Positions 1 to 8,582 of a DNA stretch of 64,000 bases are shown in pieces (position 1 is the first letter of the stretch; each line of letters starts with the position of its first letter). A program made the position numbers and the translations under genes. Source of the DNA: CADEFX01 sp046154585 (GTDB lineage Bacteria; Pseudomonadota; Alphaproteobacteria; Rhizobiales; Hyphomicrobiaceae); the NCBI GenBank assembly GCA_046154585.1, contig JBJXDX010000058.1, forward strand, positions 1 through 64,000, given 5' to 3'. Under the pieces are notes generated by a model. That model did not search any database. It saw only the letters and a list, made by a program, of their open reading frames with translations, and had not been told where the DNA came from.

Positions 1-6
1 CCTCAC

Positions 7-157
7 CCACCGATGTCATCCCGGCATTTATTGCCGGGACCCATCGCTCCACAAACTCGAATGGTCGTTGGTGTGGGATGCGGCACCACAAACTTCACCT
101 TCCGGACTCGCGGCACGATGGGTCCCGAGGACAAGCCCCGGGATGACACCGGTGGTG
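7..157. repeat. Inverted pair of a dispersed intergenic repeat
   Basis: Two arms of about 40 bases face each other. Arm one (7-46) contains TGTCATCCCGG and GGGACCCATCG. The reverse complement of arm two (116-157) carries the same two blocks in the same order. Each arm is also a small hairpin with CCCGG/CCGGG stems. The pattern resembles the short intergenic repeats scattered through many Hyphomicrobiales genomes. No coding potential was seen in 1-170. The repeat family assignment is from memory; the inverted arrangement is read directly. Confidence 0.6.
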
Positions 158-170
158 ACGTGGTGATGCC

Positions 171-1499
171 CTATGCCACGGCGTCGAGGACTTTGGCGAT
201 GCGGTCGGTGATGTCGGCGATGTCGCCCTCGGTGGCGATGAGAGGCGGTGCGACGACCAGGGTGTCGGCGGTCACGCGCACGTAGAGATCATGCTCGTGG
301 TACATCCGCTCGAGCGCATCGTAGCCGCGCACGCCGGGCTTGCCGGCGATGGGCTCGAGGTCGATGCCGCAGATCAAGCCGATCGGCCGGATGTCGACGA
401 CATTGGGCTTGGACCGGAGCGACATCATCGCGTCGGCGAACTTGCCCTCCAATGCTTTGGCACGCTCGAACAGGCCCTCGTCCCTGTAGATGTCGAGGGT
501 GGCGAGGCCAGCGGCGACGGCCAGCGGGTGCCCCGAGTAGGTGTAGCCGTGGAACAGCTCGACCATGTGCTCGGGGCCGTTCATGTGTGCCTCGTAGATG
601 CCTTTGCGCACGATGACGCCCGACATCGGCACCGCGGCATTGGTGACACCCTTGGCGAAGGTGATCATGTCGGGGACGATGTCGTAGCGCTCCGCGGCAA
701 AGCAGGTGCCGAGGCGGCCGAAGCCGGTGATGACTTCGTCGAAGATCAGCAGGATGCCGTGGTCGGCCGTGATCTTGCGCAGCTTCTCGAGGTAGCCCTT
801 GGGCGGCGGCAGGCAGCCCGTGGACCCGGCCACCGGCTCGACGATGACGGCGGCGATGGTGGAGGCATCGTGCAGCCCGATGAGGCGCGTCAGCTCGTCG
901 GCGGTCTCGGCGCCCCATTCGGGCTCCTGCTTGGAGAACGCCTGCTTGGACCGGTTGTAGGTGCTCGGCAGGTGGTCGATGCCGGACAGCATGTTGCCGA
1001 ACATCTTGCGGTTGGCGACCATGCCGCCGACGGAGATGCCGCCAAAGCCGACGCCGTGATAGCCGCGCTCGCGGCCGATGAAGCGGGTGCGGGCACCCTC
1101 GCCGCGGTTGCGGTGATAGGCCAGCGCCACCTTCAGGGCCGTATCGACGGCTTCCGAGCCCGAATTTGCAAACAAGCAGTAATCGAGGTCGCCCGGGGCC
1201 AGCAGGGTCAGTCGCGAGGACAGCTCGAACACGCCAGGATGCGCGTACTGGAACGGCGGCGAGAAGTCGAGCTGGGCCGCAGCCTGTTGAATAGCCTTCA
1301 CAATCGGCTCGCGGGTGTGGCCGGCATTGACGCAGAACAGCCCCGACGTGCCGTCGATAACCTTGCGGCCGTCCGGCGTCACGTAGTGCATGTCCTTGGC
1401 GCCGGAAAACAGGCGGGGGCGCTTCTTGAACGAGCGGTTCGGCGTGAAGGGCAGCCAATACGGCTCGAGCTCGTTGGGCTTCATGTCGAGGGGGGCCAT
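171..1499 (-). CDS. Class III (omega-amino acid:pyruvate type) aminotransferase
   Basis: PLP-dependent aminotransferase of fold type I, subgroup III, which moves an omega-amino group from an amine or beta-amino acid to pyruvate or another oxo acid in the cytoplasm. The protein is 442 residues, normal for the family. It shows the cofactor-phosphate motif NSGSEAVDTALK near 112-123, the aspartate of FDEVITGFGR (about D254), which contacts the pyridine nitrogen, and the Schiff-base lysine in TFAKGVTNAA (about K283). The ATG follows an AGGAG site about 8 bases upstream. It stands alone on the minus strand. Family membership is firm; beta-alanine, taurine or an aromatic amine could each be the donor, and the context does not decide. 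Confidence 0.9.
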   Translation of the reverse strand: MAPLDMKPNELEPYWLPFTPNRSFKKRPRLFSGAKDMHYVTPDGRKVIDGTSGLFCVNAGHTREPIVKAIQQAAAQLDFSPPFQYAHPGVFELSSRLTLLAPGDLDYCLFANSGSEAVDTALKVALAYHRNRGEGARTRFIGRERGYHGVGFGGISVGGMVANRKMFGNMLSGIDHLPSTYNRSKQAFSKQEPEWGAETADELTRLIGLHDASTIAAVIVEPVAGSTGCLPPPKGYLEKLRKITADHGILLIFDEVITGFGRLGTCFAAERYDIVPDMITFAKGVTNAAVPMSGVIVRKGIYEAHMNGPEHMVELFHGYTYSGHPLAVAAGLATLDIYRDEGLFERAKALEGKFADAMMSLRSKPNVVDIRPIGLICGIDLEPIAGKPGVRGYDALERMYHEHDLYVRVTADTLVVAPPLIATEGDIADITDRIAKVLDAVA

Positions 1500-1761
1500 G
1501 CGGTGCTCCTGCGATCCACGTCTGCGGGCGGGCGAAATTTATTTCTGGCGCCAAACTAGCAGCCCGCGGGGATGGGCGAAAGCACCCGCTGGAGCGCGGG
1601 TTTTCCACTGCAAAACCGTCTGCCGCAATGCCTCCCTACTTGCGCCGTGAGGCAACCCGAATCGGGTCGCTGTTTAGCTCTCGTTAGGAGCGAATCGGCT
1701 CATGTGCCGCGTCCGCCGCGCCGCGACGGTTGCGTGGGGCCCTAGTCTGGAGGATGGTCCG

Positions 1762-2493
1762 ATGTTGATGAGTACACTTGACGGTGTAGAGACATTTCCC
1801 GCGTATCCCGAGCTCGCCGGCAAGCGCGTGTTGCTCACCGGGCTGTCGCGCCTGCATGGCGTGGATATCGCCCGCGCGTTCGCCGAGCATCGCACCCGGC
1901 TGGTGCTGCAGGTGGCGGAGGATTGCGCTGAGACGCAGGCCGTCGCCGAAATTGCGGCGCAAACCGCGCTGGATATGCGGATGTTTACGGGCCCGCTGCT
2001 GGACAACGAGGCCGCAGTGCGTTTTGCCCGCACGGCCATCAAGAGCTTCGACGGGCTCGATGTGGTGATCAATATTGCGAACCTGTCGCTGCCGGCGACG
2101 GGTGCATTCGCGAGCGAGGCGGAAGTGGATCGTGCCGTGTCGGCGGCGCTGACGCCCGCCTACGTGATCTCGCGCATCGCCGCCAACCGCATGCGCACCA
2201 CGTGGACCGAGGGCACCATCCTCAACATCCTGCCCGAGCCGAAACTCATCACACGCGCGGCTCGCGGACTGGCCGCGGTCGGCCGCAGCACGTTGACCGC
2301 CATCACGCGCTCGGAGGCCGAGAAGTGGGCGCCGGACCGCATTTCCATTAATGCCGTCGCGCCGGCGACGCTGTCGGCGGGCCTCGGCGCCACGCTGTCG
2401 TGCGAGCCCGATATCGCCACCCTGGCTCTGCAATTGGCCAGCCGCCGCGGCCGCGAGCTGTCGGGCATGGTCTACGAGGCGAGCGCGGGCTAG
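1762..2493 (+). CDS. SDR-fold protein lacking the catalytic Ser-Tyr-Lys
   Basis: A short-chain dehydrogenase/reductase fold protein of 243 residues. It has a Rossmann start (KRVLLTGLSRLHGVDIARAF), the DVVINIAN strand and the INAVAPATL segment typical after the active site. The YxxxK helix reads GLAAVGRSTLTAITR, so the expected Tyr is Ala (about 171) and the Lys is Arg (about 175). The preceding catalytic Ser position is also not Ser (NILPEPK). The start at 1762 has a GGAGG site 8 bases upstream; a longer reading frame begins at 1702. It is probably a non-catalytic or strongly diverged SDR. Next to the molybdopterin synthase genes, but no functional link is shown. Confidence 0.75.
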   Translation: MLMSTLDGVETFPAYPELAGKRVLLTGLSRLHGVDIARAFAEHRTRLVLQVAEDCAETQAVAEIAAQTALDMRMFTGPLLDNEAAVRFARTAIKSFDGLDVVINIANLSLPATGAFASEAEVDRAVSAALTPAYVISRIAANRMRTTWTEGTILNILPEPKLITRAARGLAAVGRSTLTAITRSEAEKWAPDRISINAVAPATLSAGLGATLSCEPDIATLALQLASRRGRELSGMVYEASAG

Positions 2494-2593
2494 GCGCTGG
2501 GTATTGACTTCATTGTGCCGGCGCCCCGTTGACGCCCCTACCCCGCTGTGACTACTTGAATGGTGCGGCCCGCTGGCTGCGCCATGAGGCGTG

Positions 2594-2848
2594 ATGACGA
2601 AGCTTTTGTATTTCGCCTGGGTCCGAGAAAAGGTCGGCAAGGCAGAGGAAACGCTGGCGTTGCCGGCGCACGTCACCACTATTGCCGAACTCGTGAGCTG
2701 GCTGGTGGCACGCGGACCGGAATACGCCGAGGCGTTCGCCAAGCCCGAGATCGTGCGCGCGGCCATCGACAAGTCCCACGTCAAGATTTCGGCCAGTGTC
2801 CGCGGGGCGCGGGAGATCGCCTTCTTCCCTCCCGTGTCGGGAGGCTGA
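2594..2848 (+). CDS. moaD: Molybdopterin synthase sulfur-carrier subunit
   Basis: Small ubiquitin-like protein of about 84 residues that carries a C-terminal thiocarboxylate and donates sulfur to precursor Z (cPMP) during molybdenum cofactor synthesis. The sequence begins KLLYFAWVREKVG, a typical MoaD first strand, and ends in PPVSGG with the required terminal Gly-Gly. The ATG at 2594 directly follows an in-frame GTG at 2591, so the start is uncertain by one codon. moaE begins 4 bases after the stop, so the two subunits are made from one message and form the MoaD2-MoaE2 complex. Confidence 0.92.
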   Translation: MTKLLYFAWVREKVGKAEETLALPAHVTTIAELVSWLVARGPEYAEAFAKPEIVRAAIDKSHVKISASVRGAREIAFFPPVSGG

Positions 2849-2852
2849 CACC

Positions 2853-3308
2853 ATGAGCGTGCGCGTGCAGACCCAGGACTTCGACCTCAGCCGCGAGGTG
2901 ACGCAGCTTATCGGCGAGCGCACCGACGTCGGCGCGATCGTGACGTTTACTGGCACCGTGCGCGATCAGGCCAAGGGTCAGCCCATCATGGCGATGGCGC
3001 TGGAGCACTATCCGGGCATGACGGAAGCCGAGCTGGAACGCGTCGAGGCTGAGGCACGGCAGCGCTGGCCGCTGCAAGCGACGCTCATCATCCATCGCTA
3101 TGGCGAGTTGAAGCCCGGCGACAACATCGTTCTGGTGGTGACGGCATCGGCGCACCGGCAGGCGGCGTTCGAGGCGGCGGAATTTCTCATGGACTATCTC
3201 AAGACGCGTGCGCCCTTCTGGAAGAAGGAAACGCCGGCCGAGGGCGAAAGCCACTGGGTCGATGCGCGCGAGAGTGACGATGCGGCCGTGGAGCGCTGGA
3301 AGAGCTGA
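2853..3308 (+). CDS. moaE: Molybdopterin synthase catalytic subunit
   Basis: Catalytic subunit of molybdopterin synthase, which inserts two sulfurs from MoaD into cyclic pyranopterin monophosphate. The 151-residue protein has the family's GAIVTFTGTVRD start, ALEHYPGMTEAEL, the IIHRYGELKPGDNIV block and the active-site lysine region FWKKET near 127-132. The ATG at 2853 has a GGGAGG site overlapping the end of moaD. The presence of moaDE without the rest of the pathway means the other Moco genes lie elsewhere, and that the cell makes molybdoenzymes. Confidence 0.95.
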   Translation: MSVRVQTQDFDLSREVTQLIGERTDVGAIVTFTGTVRDQAKGQPIMAMALEHYPGMTEAELERVEAEARQRWPLQATLIIHRYGELKPGDNIVLVVTASAHRQAAFEAAEFLMDYLKTRAPFWKKETPAEGESHWVDARESDDAAVERWKS

Positions 3309-3320
3309 TCGTCCGTGCGC

Positions 3321-3860
3321 TCAGACGGGCGCAGGCTGTAACGCAAACGCGGCGATGATCTGTTGCGCGATCTGCCCTGCGGGCGCGTCGATGGAGACGG
3401 TGAACGCGGGCTCGTCGGAGCCGGGCTCCTGCAGCGTCTGAAACTGGCTTTGCAGCAGGGCCGGCGGCATGAAGTGGTCGCGGCGCGCCGCCATGCGGGC
3501 CGCGATGAGATCGAAATCGCCGCGCAGATGCACCAGCCCGACGCCGCAGCGGCCCTCCAGCAGAACCTGCCGATAGGCGCGCTTCAAGGCCGAGCAGGAA
3601 ACGATGCCCGGCTTTGCCGTGCGAAGGCGATCGTCGATCCAATGGGCGATGGCCGCCAGCCAGGGAGCACGATCCGCATCGGTGAGCGGGATGCCGCGAC
3701 TCATCTTCGCGATGTTGGCGGGCGGGTGGAAGCTGTCGGCGTCGCGGAATTCCCAGCCGAGCGCGGACGCCAGCGCGTTGCCCACCGTGCTCTTGCCGGA
3801 GCCCGACACGCCCATCAGCACGACCACGCGCGTTGGCGCTGCTGCCGGCGAAGGCATCAT
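3321..3860 (-). CDS. gntK: Gluconokinase
   Basis: Phosphorylates D-gluconate to 6-phosphogluconate. The 179-residue protein has a P-loop at VLMGVSGSGKST (about 14-25), the FRDADSFHPPANIAKM substrate segment, GIPLTDADRAPWL and CSALKRAYR, all typical of the thermoresistant gluconokinase family. The gene starts inside the end of gnd with a 4-base ATGA overlap, so the two are translationally coupled. Its product is the substrate of the upstream Gnd protein, which supports a small gluconate-catabolic operon. A much longer frame extends upstream through gnd, but the family start is MMPSP at 3860 or the Met one codon later. Confidence 0.93.
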   Translation of the reverse strand: MMPSPAAAPTRVVVLMGVSGSGKSTVGNALASALGWEFRDADSFHPPANIAKMSRGIPLTDADRAPWLAAIAHWIDDRLRTAKPGIVSCSALKRAYRQVLLEGRCGVGLVHLRGDFDLIAARMAARRDHFMPPALLQSQFQTLQEPGSDEPAFTVSIDAPAGQIAQQIIAAFALQPAPV

Positions 3861-4840
3861 TGCGGGCTCTTCGGCTCGACGTGGCCTCCGAAGCCCTTGC
3901 GCATGGCCGACAGCACCTTCTCTGCGAACGTATGATCCACGCGCGAGCGGAAGCGCGTGTAGAGCGAGCTGGTCAGCACCTCGGCCGGCACCGCCTGCTC
4001 GATGGCAGCCTGCACGGTCCAGCGGCCTTCGCCCGAATCCTCGACGTGGCCCGAGTACGAGGCGAGCTGTGGGTCTTCGGCCAGCGCCTTGGCTGTGAGA
4101 TCGAGGAGCCAGGACGTGACGACGCTGCCGCGGCGCCAGACCTCGGCGATGTCGGCGACGTCGAGATCGAGGCGCAGCTCGGGCGCAAGCTTGGGTGAAT
4201 TGGCGTGCTTCAGGATGTCGAAGCCTTCCGCCATGGCCTGCATCATGCCGTACTCGATGCCGTTGTGGATCATCTTGACGTAGTGGCCGGCGCCGTTGGG
4301 GCCTGCGTGCAGGTAGCCTTGCTCGACGCGGCGGTCGCGGCCCTCGCGGCCAGGCGTCTCCGGAATGTCGCCGCGTCCCGGGGCCAGCGCGTTGAAGATC
4401 GGATCGAGGCGATCGATGAGGGCTTTGTCGCCCCCGAGCATGAGGCAATAGCCGCGCTCCAGGCCCCAGACGCCGCCGCTGGTGCCGGCATCGACATAGT
4501 TGAGGCCCTTGGGCTTCAGCTCCGCCGCGCGGCGGACATCGTCTTTCCAGAAGGAGTTGCCGCCATCGATGATGGTGTCGCCGGGCTGCAGCACGCCAGC
4601 CAGCTCGCGGACGGTGCCTTCGGTCGCATCGCCCGCGGGAACCATGATCCAGACAGCCCGCGGGGCTGACAGCTTCTGTGCCAGCTCGGCGATGCTGGAG
4701 GCCGCCTGCGCCCCGTCACGCCCAAGCGCAGCACCGGCCGACGGGTCACGGTCGAAGACGACGCAGTTATGCCCGGCCCGCATGAGCCGGCGTACGATGT
4801 TGGCTCCCATGCGCCCGAGGCCGATCATGCCGAGTTGCAT
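3857..4840 (-). CDS. gnd: 6-phosphogluconate dehydrogenase, decarboxylating (short form)
   Basis: Oxidatively decarboxylates 6-phosphogluconate to ribulose 5-phosphate. The 327-residue protein is the short class seen in many bacteria and not the 470-residue enterobacterial form. It has the dinucleotide motif GMIGLGRMGANIVRRL at the N-terminus, IDGGNSFWKDD (about 100) and GPNGAGHYVKMIHNGIEYG, which carries the catalytic lysine (about 180). The ATG at 4840 has an AGGAG site; the frame could be read from 4888 but without such a site. Short forms often prefer NAD, which cannot be decided here. It overlaps gntK by 4 bases. Confidence 0.93.
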   Translation of the reverse strand: MQLGMIGLGRMGANIVRRLMRAGHNCVVFDRDPSAGAALGRDGAQAASSIAELAQKLSAPRAVWIMVPAGDATEGTVRELAGVLQPGDTIIDGGNSFWKDDVRRAAELKPKGLNYVDAGTSGGVWGLERGYCLMLGGDKALIDRLDPIFNALAPGRGDIPETPGREGRDRRVEQGYLHAGPNGAGHYVKMIHNGIEYGMMQAMAEGFDILKHANSPKLAPELRLDLDVADIAEVWRRGSVVTSWLLDLTAKALAEDPQLASYSGHVEDSGEGRWTVQAAIEQAVPAEVLTSSLYTRFRSRVDHTFAEKVLSAMRKGFGGHVEPKSPQ

Positions 4841-4960
4841 GGCTGATATCTCCTGATTGGCCGCGCTGTCACGGCAGGCGAGTGTCATGACTGGGGAGGT
4901 GATGTCAACGGCGGCCGGGCTCTGCTAGCCTCCGGCCGCATAGCCTGCGAAGGAATATCG

Positions 4961-6397
4961 ATGCCGCCTGCCAACCTCGCCTATACGTCCGCCGCCGACC
5001 TGGCGCGTCTCATCCGCGAGAAGAAGGTTTCGGCGACCGAAGTCATGCAGGCGACGCTCGATCGGGCCGATCGGGCCCAGCCCATCCTCAACTGCTTCAT
5101 CACCATTTGCCGCGAAGAGGCTCTGCGCGATGCCTCGGCCGCTGATGCCGCCATTGCCCGCGGCGATGCCGTCGGTCCGCTGCACGGCGTGCCGCTGCAT
5201 GTGAAGGACATCGTGAACACCAAGGGTGTGCGCACGACCTTCGGCTCCTTCATCCATGAGCACAACGTGCCGGATACCGACTCCGCCTCCGTGGCACGCC
5301 TGAAGGCTGCCGGCGCCATCCTGTTCGCCAAGACGACGACGCCCGAGTTCGGGCACATGGTGTGGACCGAGGCGCCGCTGTTCGGCCGCACCCGCAACGC
5401 CTGGGATGCCTCCCGCACCTCGGGTGGATCGTCGGGCGGTGCGGCGGCGGCCTGTGCGGCTGGCGTCGGCCCGCTTGCCATCGCCACCTGTGCCGGCGGC
5501 TCGACTCGCATTCCGGCGGCTTGCAACGGCGTGGTCGGCTTCAAGCAGTCGCTGGGTCTCGTACCGCACGACATGGCACCCGAGGCATTCGGCAACCTCT
5601 CCTACATCACGCCGACGACGCGCACGGTGATGGACACAGCGCTGATGCTGGAGGCTATGGCCGGCTGGCATCCGAGCGATCCGCATTCTTTCGGGATGCC
5701 AACGTCGGGCTTCGTCGCGGCCGCGCGCGCTGAAGGCGACTTGAAGGGCCTGCGCGTGGCATGGCGCCCCTTCCTCGGCAACACGGTGATCGACAACGAA
5801 ATACTCACACTGTGCGAGGAGGCGTCCGATAGCCTGGGCGACCTCGGCGCCACGATCGAGCCCATGGGCGACGACATGGAGCCGACGGAGCCGATCTGGC
5901 TGGTGCTGTCGACAGCGCTGTGGAACGCGCGCTTCGGCGATCTGCTGCCGAAGTGGCGCGATCGCATGAGCCCGACGCTGGTGCGGCAGATGGATGGCGG
6001 AGCGAAGCACACAGCCGAGATGCTGGCGCGCGCCTACGTCCAGCGCACGCGGGTCTATCGCCAGGTTCAGTCGTGGTTCGATCGGTTCGACGTCATCGCC
6101 ATGCCGACTTTGACGCGCACCGCGCTCCCCATCGAGCAGCGGCTGTTCGAGCCGATCGAGATCGAGGGTCAGCCGGTCGATACACCGCGCAGGGCCTGGT
6201 TCCCCTACACGCACCCCTTCAACATCTCCGGCAATCCCGCCGTGACTCTGCCGGCCGGATTGCACAGCGATGGGCTGCCGGTGGCGATCCAGCTCGTTGG
6301 CCGTCGCGGCGAGGACGCGAAACTGTTGCGGGTTGCGGCGCTGTTCGAGCAGGCACTGCCCTGGGGTGAGCTGAGGCCGGTGATCGAAGGGCTCTAA
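4961..6397 (+). CDS. Amidase signature family hydrolase
   Basis: Amidase signature enzyme of 478 residues that cleaves a carboxamide to acid and ammonia or amine. The Ser-cisSer-Lys triad is visible: Lys in PLHVKDIVN (about K82), the GGSSGGAAAA loop (cis-Ser about 157) and the nucleophile in GGSTRIPA (about S181). It resembles the GatA/AmiD branch, but no gatB or gatC is nearby and the length fits a catabolic amidase. The ATG follows a GAAGGA site. It is convergent with the GMC oxidoreductase gene and may belong to the same catabolic block. Substrate unknown. Confidence 0.9.
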   Translation: MPPANLAYTSAADLARLIREKKVSATEVMQATLDRADRAQPILNCFITICREEALRDASAADAAIARGDAVGPLHGVPLHVKDIVNTKGVRTTFGSFIHEHNVPDTDSASVARLKAAGAILFAKTTTPEFGHMVWTEAPLFGRTRNAWDASRTSGGSSGGAAAACAAGVGPLAIATCAGGSTRIPAACNGVVGFKQSLGLVPHDMAPEAFGNLSYITPTTRTVMDTALMLEAMAGWHPSDPHSFGMPTSGFVAAARAEGDLKGLRVAWRPFLGNTVIDNEILTLCEEASDSLGDLGATIEPMGDDMEPTEPIWLVLSTALWNARFGDLLPKWRDRMSPTLVRQMDGGAKHTAEMLARAYVQRTRVYRQVQSWFDRFDVIAMPTLTRTALPIEQRLFEPIEIEGQPVDTPRRAWFPYTHPFNISGNPAVTLPAGLHSDGLPVAIQLVGRRGEDAKLLRVAALFEQALPWGELRPVIEGL

Positions 6398-6413
6398 CTC
6401 CGGACCGTGGACC

Positions 6414-8066
6414 TTACGCCGCGGTGGTGTGCTCCAGCTCGGCCAACAAGGGCGCACGGCCGAGGATCAGGTCGGAGCCCTTCTCGCCGATCATGATGGT
6501 GGCGGCGTTGAGATTGGCCGACAGCATGGTCGGCATGATCGAGGCATCGACCACGCGCAAGCCTTCGAGGCCGTGAACGCGCAGCTGATCGTCGACCACG
6601 GCAGTCGGATCGGTGCGCGGACCCATGCGGCACGTGCCCATCGGATGGAACGTCGTCGTGCCGCGCTGCTTGGCGGCGGCGAGCAGTTCGTCGTCGCTCT
6701 TGACGTTGGGGCCCGGAAAGTCCTCGCGGTCGTAATACGGCTTCATGGCATTCGAGGCGAGCAGCTTGCGGGCGAGCTTCATGGCGGCGAGCAAAATACG
6801 CCGGTCGCCTTCCAGCGCCAAATAGTTGGACTGGATGATGGGCGCATCGAACGGATCGGACGAGCGCACGCGGACATAGCCGCGGCTTTCGGGGCGCTGT
6901 TGCCACGATGCCACGGTCACGCCGGGGAAGTCGTCGAGCTGGGACTGCACGCCCTCCTTGTAGCTCGCCGGCGTGAAGGTGAGCTGGATGTCGCTGTTGG
7001 CCACGCTGGGATCGGACCGCCAGAAGCAGTAGACCAGCGTCGGATTGAGCGACAGGATGCCCTTGCGCGACAGCATCCACTTCGCGACTTCGCCGACGAG
7101 ACGCGGGCCGCGCGCCAGCTCGTTGATGGTGATGATGTTCTTCACGCGGGCGACAAAGCGCGGTGCGTAGTGGTCGCCAAGATTCTCACCGACGCCGGCA
7201 AGATCGTGCTGGACCGGAATGCCGAGCGACTGCAGCAGCGCCGCCGGACCGATACCGGAGATCTGCAGCACCTGCGGCGAGTTGTAGGCGCCGCCGCACA
7301 GGATGACCTCGCGGCCAGCGCGGACTTCCTTCGGCACGCCATGCATGCCGCCCTGCATGTAGCGAACGCCGACGGCGCGCTTGCCTTCAAGGACGATCGA
7401 GGTGACGTGCGCGTGCGTCCGCACGTGCAGATTGCCGCGCTTCATCGCCGGATGCAGAAACGCGCGGGCCGAGCTCATGCGGCGGCCGTTGGCGATGGTG
7501 CGCTGAACGTAGGAAACGCCTTCCTGCGTTCGGCCGTTGTAGTCCGGGTTGCGCGGGATGCCCATCTCGACGGCGCCTTGAATGAAAGCCTCGCACAACG
7601 GGTGCCGCCAGTCCATGTCCGTGACGGTGAGACGGCCTTCGCGGCCGCGATAGGTGTCCTCGCCGCTGCCGATACGATTCTCGGCGCGCCGGAAGTACGG
7701 CAACACATCGGCATAGCCCCAGCCGCGATTGCCACGTTGCGCCCAGGTGTTGAAATCGAGCGGCTGGCCGCGGTTGTAGACGTGGCCGTTGATGGAGCTC
7801 GAGCCGCCCAGCGTTTTGCCGCGCGGGGCCAGGATGCGCCGCCCCCCGGTCCATTCGTTGGGCTCCATCTGATAGAGCCAGTTGATGCGCGGGTTCACGA
7901 ACGTCTTCATGAAACCAGCGGGGATGTGGATGAAGGGATCCCAGTCGGCCGGTCCTGCCTCCAGAACGCAGACCGTGAACTTGCTGCCCTCGGTCAACCG
8001 ATTGGCGATGACACTGCCCGCCGATCCTGCGCCAATGATGACGTAGTCGAATTGATCCGTTCCCAT
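6414..8066 (-). CDS. GMC-family FAD oxidoreductase (choline dehydrogenase-like)
   Basis: Glucose-methanol-choline oxidoreductase of 550 residues, an FAD enzyme that oxidises alcohols to aldehydes. It has the FAD-binding motif IIGAGSAGSVIANRL (about 10-24), GMC signature one around GGSSSINGHVYNRGQ (about 87-101), signature two GGAYNSPQVLQISGIG (about 275) and the C-terminal FHPMGTCRMG and NLNAATIMIGEK segments. The catalytic His position of the family is in that last region, where this protein has Asn in SANLNAATIM, as many members do. It lies just upstream of the flavin reductase and monooxygenase genes in sequence order, all on the minus strand. BetA-like, but choline as substrate is not supported by context. 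Confidence 0.92.
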   Translation of the reverse strand: MGTDQFDYVIIGAGSAGSVIANRLTEGSKFTVCVLEAGPADWDPFIHIPAGFMKTFVNPRINWLYQMEPNEWTGGRRILAPRGKTLGGSSSINGHVYNRGQPLDFNTWAQRGNRGWGYADVLPYFRRAENRIGSGEDTYRGREGRLTVTDMDWRHPLCEAFIQGAVEMGIPRNPDYNGRTQEGVSYVQRTIANGRRMSSARAFLHPAMKRGNLHVRTHAHVTSIVLEGKRAVGVRYMQGGMHGVPKEVRAGREVILCGGAYNSPQVLQISGIGPAALLQSLGIPVQHDLAGVGENLGDHYAPRFVARVKNIITINELARGPRLVGEVAKWMLSRKGILSLNPTLVYCFWRSDPSVANSDIQLTFTPASYKEGVQSQLDDFPGVTVASWQQRPESRGYVRVRSSDPFDAPIIQSNYLALEGDRRILLAAMKLARKLLASNAMKPYYDREDFPGPNVKSDDELLAAAKQRGTTTFHPMGTCRMGPRTDPTAVVDDQLRVHGLEGLRVVDASIMPTMLSANLNAATIMIGEKGSDLILGRAPLLAELEHTTAA

Positions 8067-8090
8067 CCCGCCTTCTCGTTTGAATTATGA

Positions 8091-8582
8091 TTATGTATTG
8101 AGCTCTCTCAGATCGCAGAACGTACCGCGGAAATAGATCAGCGGATCGGCACCGTCTCGCGTGCGGCCGTCCCGAACCCGGCCGATGAAAATGGAGTGCG
8201 TATCGAAGCCGTGCTCGTCAACGAGCTCGCAGTCGATGCTGGCAAGGGCATGCTTGAGCACGGGCGCACCAGTCTTGAGCGTCGTCCATTCCTCGGCCGA
8301 GAACCGGGCCTCGCCTTCGAGGCCCGCTTTGCCCGAAAAGCGCATAGCGAGCGGAAGCTGGTCGCGCGCCAGCAGGTTGATGCTGAAGGCCCTGGTCGCC
8401 TTGATCGGCGTGTGCGCACTGGCGCTGCGATTGACGCATGCCAGCAGCGTCGGCGGTGAGTCCGTGAGCGAGCACACGGCTGTCGCCGTGAGCCCGGTGC
8501 GGTTGCCGGCGTCGCCCACGGCGATGATCGTCACGGCGCCAGCCTGCTGGCGCATCAATAAGCGATACGTATTCGAGTCCAT
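8091..8582 (-). CDS. Flavin reductase (FMN/FAD reductase of a two-component monooxygenase)
   Basis: NAD(P)H-dependent flavin reductase-like protein of 163 residues. It has the family's N-terminal RLLMRQQAGAVTIIAVG strand, GLTATAVCSLTDSPPTLLACVN (flavin phosphate contact), FSINLLARDQ and the LVDEHGFDTHSIFIGRV segment. Its ATG immediately follows the TGA of the LLM monooxygenase gene (stop 8583-8585, start 8582), so the pair is coupled. That arrangement fits a two-component system in which this protein supplies reduced flavin to the monooxygenase. The gene ends 24 bases before the GMC oxidoreductase start. Confidence 0.9.
   Translation of the reverse strand: MDSNTYRLLMRQQAGAVTIIAVGDAGNRTGLTATAVCSLTDSPPTLLACVNRSASAHTPIKATRAFSINLLARDQLPLAMRFSGKAGLEGEARFSAEEWTTLKTGAPVLKHALASIDCELVDEHGFDTHSIFIGRVRDGRTRDGADPLIYFRGTFCDLRELNT

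Noticed and set aside
291..1559. Long open frame on the plus strand opposite the aminotransferase gene
   Set aside because: It is antisense to a gene with complete catalytic motifs. Its protein is a low-complexity Arg/Gly/Asp/Ala string with no domain, as GC-rich codon bias produces.
6429..8090. A 553-codon plus-strand frame opposite the GMC oxidoreductase gene
   Set aside because: Same reason: it mirrors a well-supported gene and shows no family motif.
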